This document shows, in pieces, positions 53,216 to 64,000 of a stretch of 64,000 bases of DNA. The translations under genes were made by a program, and so were the position numbers. The stretch is taken from the NCBI GenBank assembly GCA_008711295.1, contig VUYV01000123.1, positions 2,514,953 through 2,578,952 of the forward strand, read 5' to 3'. The notes beneath the pieces are model-generated. The model saw nothing but the letters and a program-made list of their open reading frames with translations, was not told the DNA's origin and made no database searches. Each line of letters begins with the position of its first letter. The first letter of the stretch is position 1. The DNA comes from Anarhynchus alexandrinus (taxonomy: Eukaryota; Chordata; Aves; Charadriiformes; Charadriidae).

Positions 53216-53436
53216 TCATCTTTTTTCTTTTAGCACAGAAGTTCCATTTATAGCAGTCCTTCCTCTACCTTCTCTTACTTTTCTGATACCACCTTTGTCT
53301 TATCACCTCTTGTATCCTCCTTATTCCCAGGAGTAGCAATTATATTTTCCTTTCTTCCCTCTTTCATTTTTTATTGGCCTTCTTTTCAATTTTTGCTTCC
53401 CCTGTATCATTTCCTTACTCAATAATTGCATATTAT

Positions 53437-53611
53437 TGAGGACGTGGAAAAGGCTGAGGTACTGAAGGCCTTCTTTGCCTCAGTCTTAGAAAAGCACATC
53501 TTAGTAAGCAAGACTCACCTTCGGGAATCCCAGAGCTTGGAGACCAGGGGCAAAAGTGTGGAGCAAGGAAGACTTGTCCTTGGTGGCAGAGGATCAGGTT
53601 AGGGAACAACC
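53437..53611 (+). mobile_element. CR1 LINE internal fragment (ORF2 endonuclease-RT linker)
   Basis: This opposite-strand piece reads GACGTGGAAAAGGCTGAGGT near 53,440 and CTTCTTTGCCTCAGTCTT near 53,470, which encode the CR1 linker motif of the form VEKAEVL-FFASV. It continues to GGAAGACTTGTCC..GAGGATCAGGTTAG near 53,570-53,602. Neither the 5' end nor the 3' tail is present. It is cut at 53,611 by the 3' tail of the next, minus-strand CR1. Confidence 0.7.
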
Positions 53612-54522
53612 TAGAATCATAGAATCATAGAATGGTCTGGGTTGGAAGGGACTTTTAAAGTTCATCTAGTTCAGACCCCCTGCCATTGGCAGGGAGACCT
53701 GCACCTGCCACTAGATCAGGTTGCTCAAAACCCTGTCCAACCAGACCTTGAACACTTGTGAACAGGACATCCACAACTTCTCTGGGCAGCCTGTTCCCAT
53801 GTCTCACCACCCTCATTGTAAAAATTTTCTTCCTTACCTCCAATCTAAATCTACCCTCTTTCAGTTTAACACCATTGCCCCTTGTTCTTTCACTACAGGC
53901 CCTATTAAAAAGTCTTTCTCCATCATTCTTGTAAGTCCCCTTTAAGTACTGAAAGGCTACAATCAGGTGTCCCTGGAGCTTCCTCTTCGTTGGACTCAAC
54001 AACCGCAACTCTCCCAGCCTTTCTCCACAGGAGAGGTGTTCCAGCCCTCTGATCCTTTCTATGGCCCTCCTCTGGATCTGTTCTAACAGGTCCATGCCTT
54101 TCTTGTATTGGGGACCCCAGAACTGGATGCAGTATTCCAGGTGGGGCTCTCACAAGAGTGGAGTAGAGGGGGAGAATCACCTTCCTCGTCCTTCTGGCCA
54201 CACTTCTTTTTATGCAGCCCAGGATACCATTGGCTTTCTGGGCTCCAAGCGCACGTTGCTGGCTCAGGTCTGATATTTTATCCACCGGTATGCCCTCATC
54301 TTCCTCTGCAGGGCTGCTCTCAAACTGTTCATGCCCTAGCCTGGATTGATACTGGGGATTGGCCTGACCCAAGTGCAGGATATACTTGCTTATACTTGGC
54401 CTTGTTGAACGTCATGAGGTTTGCATGGGCTCATGCCTGTCAAGGTCCCCCTGGATTGCAAGCCCTCCATCTAGCAAATCAGCTGCACCTCTCAGCTTGG
54501 TGTTATCTGCAAACTTGCTAGA
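53612..54522 (-). mobile_element. CR1 LINE, 5'-truncated, about 910 bp
   Basis: Minus orientation, the longest element of the cluster. Left end TAGAATCATAGAATCATAGAATGG, then a 3' UTR with GACCCCCTGCCATTGGCAGGG, then ORF2 back to the segment encoding the reverse-transcriptase F/YADD box at about 54,502-54,513. Similarity ends near 54,522. Its tail abuts the plus-strand CR1 fragment ending at 53,611, so it probably inserted into that older element. Confidence 0.95.
53655..54522 (-). pseudogene. CR1 ORF2 remnant with FADN in place of FADD
   Basis: The family reading starts at SSKFADN (54,519-54,502) and passes through GDLDR, NPQYQSRLG, AQKANGILGCIKRSVA, VILPLYSTLVR, MDLLEQIQRRA and KRKLQGHLIVAFQYLKG to [11 protein letters not shown] near 53,760. 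At least three frameshifts interrupt it: near 54,420, near 54,375 and near 54,145 (an extra base within GTGGGGCTCTCAC). The second Asp of the catalytic F/YADD box is Asn (codon at 54,504-54,502), a change that abolishes polymerase activity in known reverse transcriptases. No other catalytic part is retained. Confidence 0.88.
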
Positions 54523-55000
54523 ACATTTAGCTGGAACGTGATGTAGTCTCTCAGTGGGAGAGATCAGATAACAGATAAGCAGCAGAACCATCACAGTTTT
54601 TCCAATTTCTTCTCTGACAGCCACATTTCATAAGGCAAATAGCAGGTCCATGTAATTCCTGAAAGAACCCTTCTATCCACTTATTTTCATGACAGAAGTC
54701 TGGACGTGGTTGTGCTGCCACCTTGCCTAAAATATTCTGTGAGTAGTAACTGGGAAAGTCTCTGCCTGCTCCCTCCTGGTTTCTGGCTCTGCAGTCAGCT
54801 CAGATGGAACAAGTGTGTTTTTATTTGTACCTCTACCTCAGCCACAGACCTCAGGAAATCTAATGCACTATAAAATCATATTCTAACAGGTATAAAGGAA
54901 ACAGTGCCCTTTAACATCATTGCACGAGTCATCATACAAGGTTTTTTATTGCTCCTTCATCCTCATTGATACTTTTACCCCTCCTGCTTCCAGACAGAAG
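54523..55000. other. No gene seen
   Basis: Unique-looking sequence between a CR1 and a GC-rich block. I found no continuation of the plus-strand CR1 fragment from 53,437 here. Confidence 0.55.
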
Positions 55001-55390
55001 GCATTACTAGCACAGACTCTTCTTCTCTGATGTCACGAGTCCCTGTCTCTCCCCCACTCACCTCACCACTCCCTGGCTGCCACTGGGGGCCCCGGAGGGG
55101 AGATGGAAGGTGCCCTCTGGCACCGTGACACAAAGGGCTGTTGTTCCCCCCACCCTTGGGGTCTGTCAGGCTGTTGTCCCTGAGTGAGCAGCAGCTTCCT
55201 CTAGGTGGGCAACAGCCACGTGAGGGTTAGGGGAACCAGCTCCAGCTGGCTCCAACCAGCTCCAACCAGCTCCAACCAGCTCCAACTGGACAAGGCCATG
55301 CCAGCCCCCTGAGAGAGACCTGCCTCGCCCCTGCCACGGCTGTTTTGGTGCTGAGGACCACTGGGGGCAGGGGGCTGTATAAAATAAGTA
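55001..55390. other. GC-rich block, possibly an old LTR-like repeat
   Basis: An abrupt rise in GC between AT-rich flanks. It holds CCACTGGGGGCCCCGGAGGGG near 55,080, a 10-bp minisatellite (55,236-55,289) and CTGTATAAAATAAG (TATA-like) near 55,375-55,388. The motif CCAGCTCCAGCTGGCTCCAA resembles a motif in the LTR at 59.6 kb (GGTTCCAGCTGACTCC). That could mean a distant LTR relative, but the rest does not align by eye. Confidence 0.3.
55236..55289 (+). repeat. 10-bp minisatellite (TCCAACCAGC)n
   Basis: Three perfect units and two or more degenerate flanking units (CCAGCTCCAGCTGGC at the left, TCCAACTGGA at the right). The frames read through it are repeat artefacts. Confidence 0.92.
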
Positions 55391-55918
55391 CATGTATATG
55401 TATATTCATGCAGTATATTTCAAGGCTGAAGAAGAAAGAATATAGGCCAATTTAATGCCATAGTGACTTAATTAGGAGCTACATAAGGAGTGAACAGCTG
55501 AGGCTGGGATCAGCAATAGGACCTGTCAGTTTAAGATTTTTAAGCACCTCTAGCAGAAAGACAGTAATACTGTTATTCTGGAGAGCATTACATAGGGTGC
55601 ATTGTAATCCCACTTTAGACCTGCCAGAAGCTCATCACTTTATTAGTAAATTTCAGGTACAACATCTTCCTCATGTGCATTATCTAGGCATGGTACTGAG
55701 GCCACCACAGTAGGTTTTATCCCTATAGTTCAAGTGTGCTATTTATTTCAGCATTTGGAAAAGTACAAAGCCTTGTGACTTTCTTTCTGCTTAACTTTCC
55801 AGAGCAAAGGGAGGGAAAACATTTGAAGCCACAAAGAGGATAGCGTTTTAAATTTTGAAATACTTATTCTGGGTTTCTCAACATGGGGAGAGTCCATAGT
55901 CTGTCAGTTTCTGACCAA
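55391..55918. other. No gene seen
   Basis: Ordinary AT-rich sequence; nothing recognised. Confidence 0.6.
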
Positions 55919-56572
55919 ATCATAGAATCACAGAATCATAGAATTGTCTGGGTTGGAAAGGACCTTTAAAATCATTGAGTCCAACCATTAACCTAGCACT
56001 GCCAAAACCACCACTAAACCATATCCCTGAGAACCATGTCTACATGTCTTTTAAATACCTCCAGCGATGGTAATTCAACCACTTCCCTGGGAAGCCTCTT
56101 CCCATGTTTGATAACCCTTTCTGTGAAGAAATTTTTCCTAATACCCATCCTAAAACCCCTGGCGCAACTTGAGGCCATTTACTCTTGTCCTGTCACTTAT
56201 TACTTGGGAGAAGAGACCGACCCCCGCCTCGCTAGAACCTCCTTTCAGGTAGCTGTAGAAAGCAATAAGGTCTCCCCACAGCCTCCTTTTCTCCAGACTA
56301 AACAATCCGAGTTCCATCAGCTGCTCCTCATAAGACTTGTTCTCTAGACTCCTCAGCAGTTTTGTTGCCTTTCTCTGAACACGGTCCAGAATCTCAATGT
56401 CTTCCTTCTAGTGAGGGGCCCACAACTGAACACAGTACTTGAGATGCAGCCTCACCAGTACTGAGTACAGGGGGACAATCACTTCCCTAGTCCTGCTGGC
56501 CACATTATTCCTGATACAGGCCAGGATACTTCTTGGCCACTTGGGCACACTGATGGCTCATATTCAGCCAGC
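55919..56572 (-). mobile_element. CR1 LINE, 5'-truncated, about 650 bp
   Basis: Minus orientation. Left end ATCATAGAATCACAGAATCATAGAATTG, a 3' UTR with ATTGAGTCCAACCATTAACCTAGCACTGCC, then reversed ORF2 codons up to CATATTCAGCC near 56,570 (the segment for the LNMSQQC-type motif). Subfamily as 35,681 and 40,516. ORF2 is frameshifted, with an in-frame stop near 56,408 (TTCTAGTGAGG where the related copy has TTGTAGTGAGG). It ends directly against a second CR1. Confidence 0.94.
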
Positions 56573-56574
56573 TG

Positions 56575-57158
56575 AATAGTTTGGGTTAGAGGGGACGTCT
56601 AAAGGTCATCTAGTCCAACCCCCTGACATCTTCAACTAGATCACGTTGCTCAGAGCCCCATCCAACCTGAACTCAAATGTTTCCAGGGATGGTGCATCTA
56701 CCACCTATCTGGGCAACCTGTTCTAGTGTTTCACCACCCTCACTGTAAAAAATATCTTCCTTATACCTAGTCTAAATCTACCCTCTTTTAGTTTAAAGCC
56801 ATTACCCGTTGTCTTATCGCAACACGCCCTGCTAAAAAGTCCATCCCCATCTTTCTTATAAGCACCCTTTAAGTATTGAAAAGCCACAATAAGGTCTGCT
56901 CAGTGTTCTCTTCTCCAGGCTGAACAACCCCAACTGTCTCGGCCTTTCTTCATAGGAGAGGTGTTCCATCCCTCTGATCATTTTTGTGGCCCTCCTCTGG
57001 ACCCGGTCCAACAGGTCCATGTGTTTCCTGTTCTGAGGTCTGCAGAGCTGGACACAGTACTTTGTGCGGGGTCTGACCAGAGCAGAGTAGAGGAGCAGAA
57101 TGACCTCCCTCGACCTGCTGGCCACGGTTCTTTTGATGCAGCCCAGGATATGGTTGGC
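56575..57158 (-). mobile_element. CR1 LINE, 3' tail lost at the junction with the neighbouring CR1
   Basis: Minus orientation, second subfamily (GTCTAAAGGTCATCTAGTCCAACCCCCTGACATC). It begins inside the terminal UTR, at AATAGTTTGGGTTAG, without its own octamer tail, and runs to CCCAGGATATGGTTGGC at 57,158. The open piece at 57,125-56,856 encodes [29 protein letters not shown] and [17 protein letters not shown] before a frameshift. The missing tail is explained if the CR1 at 55,919-56,572 inserted into it. Confidence 0.92.
56856..57125 (-). pseudogene. CR1 ORF2 fragment, C-terminal RT region
   Basis: An 89-codon open piece of CR1 ORF2 without the catalytic core. Landmarks in order: [47 protein letters not shown]. 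After EKR a frameshift changes the reading; the family reading (GFSILKGCL, in the wrong frame for QYLKG) continues in the neighbouring frame. It shares the M-D-L-L motif before QRRA with the 53.6-kb copy, which supports a common subfamily. Not functional. Confidence 0.85.
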
Positions 57159-60242
<3,084 letters not shown>

Positions 60243-63230
60243 AAAACAATACAAATATTCTGCTGAAATAATCTTATTAGACATGCTTAAACTTCTGCAG
60301 AATCAGATACCACTGAAATAAGCACTGTTCAACAGAAAGGGGGAAGCATTTGGCTCAAAATTCCTAAGAATAGTATGTTTTACTTTTTCACTTGTGATGA
60401 TTCTGGTTTTGATATATAATCCCAGTTCTGGAAACAGCTGAATCCAAAATATTTGCAATGAGTTATCATCAATGACTGGCTTATTTCCAAAGAATGCATT
60501 ACTGCCTAAGTGATTTACCAATGCCTTTCACTACATATTACAACCACCTATCATTCATTTTTGCATCTGCAGTTGAAGACAGTCGTCGCTGCCTACCATA
60601 TAGGTACAAACACATTCACAATCACGTTATAGTAGCTTCTTCTCATTGCTGAACGTATTGTTTATTTTTTGTGTTATATATGAATGGTATTCATATATAT
60701 TGATGGCATTCTCATCTGCAATTTAAATATTCATCAAAATAGCATTATGAGGCATTTGTCTACAGAAGAACTGCTTTAACAACAGAGAAATTAATTCTTT
60801 TTCAAGACAATGCAATGACATATAGACTTTGCACTTATGTACAAATAAGGAAAACTTGGAAGTTCTTATAGTAAATATATTTAAAAACAGGATAAGAACT
60901 CTACGTACTGACACTTGGGGAAGGATTCACTTAAGCATAGGTGGCAAGTCCCATTTAAAATATTCAGTGGCATCCAAGATTTCTGCACAGGGGTTAAAAA
61001 TGGGAAAAAGAATTTAGGGTTCTGTCACCCAGTTCTGTATACCTCAAAGAGTCTGGAATGAAAATCTTAGTCTTTGCACAGGCAGTTGAATTTATCAACA
61101 GTATTTCTTCTAGTTCAGAGAAAGTAAGTGTAACTTCTTGTTTTATATTACTGGGTTTCCAGTAAAATTAAACCTTACCAGTAAGACGGTTTTTAATTAT
61201 TTTTCCCTTCATCCACTCTCTAAATGGAAGAAACAAGGGTTAGTTCTTGGAAAGTGTTGTCTTTTTGGTGAATCACAAAAAACTATGCTAAACACCTGTG
61301 TCTCCACCTCACATCAAGCTGTCCTCATATTTCCAATAGAACTCCAAAAAGAGAGACATGCAAGAGAAAAGCCAGAAGAGACAGAGGAATTCTCAGGATG
61401 CTAAATTTTTTAAATCTTTTTATCTGGAGCTGAGGAGTACCATAAGAAGCCAACTCCCGCTCTGTGTTTGATGTTCAAGACCTTTTATTCCAGTGCTCTG
61501 CTAGATCCTCAGGTTTCACTCCGCTATAGGGAGCATTGGGAGTGCTGCTTTGCTATAAATTCACTCTTCAACATTCTTTCACAAAAGAAAGAGGAAAAGC
61601 TGCAGTATTTCAACCTTTAGGACTGTGAGAATTACTTTAGTTCACACTATACACACACCAAAGGGAACAGTTTGATTTGTCAGTGGGTAAATATTGACTT
61701 TTACTACCATTATATTAATGACTTCAATTAATATGAAAGCAGTTGTAATTCAAAAACATTTTATACATATCAGTTCCCTATTTCTATAGCACCAAACTAG
61801 ATTAACTTAATTAAATTCCATGTTAGCTCTTTCTTGAACAAAAAGACTGCCAGACTGGTCCAAAAGGCAAATTATACACTGAACTGCTCATGAATAAACC
61901 CACATTTGTGATTAAGTTCAAAAGTTTCTGGCATATTAGCCTGTACAATTTGAACAAGCTACAGAGGTGGTGAACGTTGGTATTCATCAAGTCCTGCTGA
62001 TGGGTTCACAGTTATTCACATATCCAGGTCTACTGTTTCCAATGCTGGTAGCTCACACTAGCTTTTGTAAGCAGAAGAAATTTTTTAGAAGTTAAACACC
62101 ACTGGAAAAAAACACAGATAAATAGTTAAATAACAGGCAACTGATAGAAAATACTTTAGAAATAAATATTTACCTGAAAATGTTAAAGCATTTACACATC
62201 TGTCACAATGTTTTAAAAGTGATAAAATAACCTCCTTTGAAGCTTAAATACAGACAGCTATATTCAAGAACAACTCTGTGAGAGAAGTAATGAGAAAAAG
62301 GCATCTGAGGATAATAAAGAACCGCAGTTGAAGCTAAAACTGTCAAGTATAAGTGCTTATAAATTCATATTTAGACATCAGATATGAAGAACCATGTCTT
62401 TATACTGTTCATCAACCAGAAACTTCCATGCAGATACTGAAAGGAAAAGGCCAGACTTTCAAAAATTACCATACAAAGCAGCTCTTCTTAAGATCTCATA
62501 GAAATTTGTAGTGTAGAGACTGTTGGGTTTTTTTGTTTTGTTTGTTTTTTTTTTTTAGGTAGGTTTTCTTTTGTTTTGACTTTCACCAAACACTATGGAG
62601 TTGTCCAAATGAGATTGTATTTTAGACACAATCATGTCTGTTATCATGGTTTAGGACAAGTGTCTCACTTCTGTATGTCCAGAGAATTGTCTGAATCAAT
62701 GTCATACAGAGACCTGCTTTCTGTCTGGCACAAGGGATACATATAAACAGACCAGACGAGACTCAGTAAGAGAGGCAATGGATGTGTCTGAAAAGTGCAA
62801 TGTAGTTTCATGTCTGAAATCTGTGAGCAACCTAGTGTGTCAGTGAAGCATGATGCATCATGCTGTAGTGATGCTGACTAGGATTCAAAATACAGGTAGT
62901 CTTGAGAGAGTGGCACTGAGGGGAGACTCATTGTGCTTTTCACTAACTAATAAGTTCAGATACAATGTTACATTCATATAGATATGCTGCATTTAATTGT
63001 GAAGTTAACACTGTCAACATTACTAAGAACTCTTTGTGAGAGGCCATAACATTTTAAAATTACTTTAAGATGTGATCATTAAATTAATTATCTTGGTTTT
63101 GGAAAAAAGTATTTAAAATATCTGTAATGTGAATCTGAACATAATTTGAATATAAAAATTTCATACTTGCAATATCAATCAGATTCAAATACTTGGTGGA
63201 AAGGAAAAAAAAGCTTGTTTGTGATTATGA
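60243..63230. other. AT-rich single-copy sequence, no gene seen
   Basis: Lies between two oppositely oriented LTRs of one family. It contains no gag, pol or env-like frame, so it is not proviral interior. A T-rich run lies near 62,527-62,560. Confidence 0.6.
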
Positions 63231-63760
63231 TGGTTTAACAGCATCTGCAGCCAGATGCCTACACAGCTTTTTCTCAATTGCCCTCCTCAACAGGACAGGG
63301 GGAAAAAATAGGAAGAAAAAGCTCAAGGGTCAAGACAAAGACAGGGATACTATTTACCATCATGGACAAAACAAACTCAACTTGGGAAAAATGAATTTAA
63401 TTTTTTGCCAAATAAAATAGATTCAGGGAATGAGAAACTAAGACAAAAAGTTAAAACAACTCTCCTCCAACCCTGCATCCCCAGACTCAACTTCACTCCT
63501 TTTCTCCTGACTCCTCTACGCAACTCACCAGAGTGGCGAAGATGGGACGGGTGATTCAGTGTTACAGGTCCATATCAGCTGCTCCTGTCAGCTGCCTCTC
63601 CTTCCTGCTCACACTTTTCTCCTGCTCCAGCATAGGTCCTTCCACAGGCTGCAGTCCGTTGTAGAGCCATCTGGAACGGTCTGTCCCTGGCACAGGTAGT
63701 TCCAACCTCTTCTCACAAAGGCCACCCCTACAGCACCCCTGCTAGCAGAACATTGTGACA
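63231..63760 (-). mobile_element. Solo LTR of the same retrovirus family, minus orientation
   Basis: Read in reverse it starts TGTCACAATGTTCTGCTAGCAG and ends GCTGTTAAACCA. It aligns by eye along its length with the 59.6-kb LTR: GTGGCCTTTGTGAGAAGAG against GTGGCCTGTGTGGGAAGAG, CTGTGCCAGGGACAG against CTGTGCCAGGGATAG, then the GGAGCAGGA region and the T-rich 3' part. It is about 150 bp shorter. The position of AATAAA in the other copy reads AAAAAA here (63,406-63,401 on the minus strand), so the poly(A) signal looks lost. The short frame across it has no coding meaning. Confidence 0.72.
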
Positions 63761-64000
63761 TACGCCCAACACAGTGATAAAGCAGAGTGGGGAGATCTTA
63801 TCTGAATGCCTGAAGAAGGACCAGTTATGTTCTTCTTTCTGAATTTTTACAGAAATTCAAAGTGTCTCATTGTTATTCTGATATGAAAAAGAACAGCTTT
63901 CAACTAAGAACACACATATACACACACATATGTTGCCAGAACACTTCTAATTCATCGAAAGATAAACTGGGTCCTTTCTGGCAATATAACAGGTTACTCA
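63761..64000. other. No gene seen; short CA repeat
   Basis: Unique sequence with an ACACACATATACACACACATATG tract near 63,910-63,932. Confidence 0.6.

Noticed and set aside
55166..55409. Trp/Ser/Gly-rich repetitive peptide frames
   Set aside because: Products of reading the 10-bp minisatellite.
60243..63230. Possible provirus between the two LTRs
   Set aside because: The LTRs face opposite ways and the interval shows no gag, pol or env-like reading.

Overview
This window reads as nuclear DNA from a bird. The evidence is the repeats: at least ten CR1-type LINE fragments, several with the avian CR1 3' tail of ATTCTATG-like octamers (CATAGAAT on the opposite strand), plus two solo-LTR-like blocks of one endogenous-retrovirus family. 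The DNA is mostly AT-rich, with frequent homopolymer and microsatellite tracts. I found no intact host protein-coding gene and no tRNA, rRNA or CRISPR array. It looks like an intergenic region or the inside of a very large intron.

Layout. Positions 1-400 are GC/CpG-rich, then dense in transcription-factor-like motifs; this is probably the edge of a promoter or conserved regulatory element of a gene off the left side. Positions 400-29,950 are almost featureless apart from one CR1 tail (8.84-9.06 kb), simple repeats and a short repeat flanking a single N (13.26-13.51 kb). Positions 29,951-32,812 hold two 1,430-bp copies separated by a single N, probably an assembly artefact. Positions 33.4-41.3 kb carry three minus-strand CR1 pieces, one with an uninterrupted 133-codon terminal reading frame. 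Positions 44.7-46.1 kb hold a possible decayed protein gene on the minus strand, which I cannot identify. A plus-strand CR1 with a large internal deletion lies at 47.1-48.2 kb. Positions 52.7-57.2 kb are a CR1 cluster of five pieces in two orientations with signs of nesting. A GC-rich block with a 10-bp minisatellite sits inside that cluster at 55.0-55.4 kb. Two related LTRs in opposite orientation lie at 59.57-60.24 kb (+) and 63.23-63.76 kb (-).

How the parts relate. The recognised coding material is the 3' half of CR1 ORF2 (reverse transcriptase), always truncated or broken, so no element here can move by itself. No operon-like or multi-gene system is visible. The observations most worth checking are the N-flanked duplications, the decayed reading frame at 44.7-46.1 kb, the motif-dense block at the left edge, and the CR1/LTR insertion history on the right.
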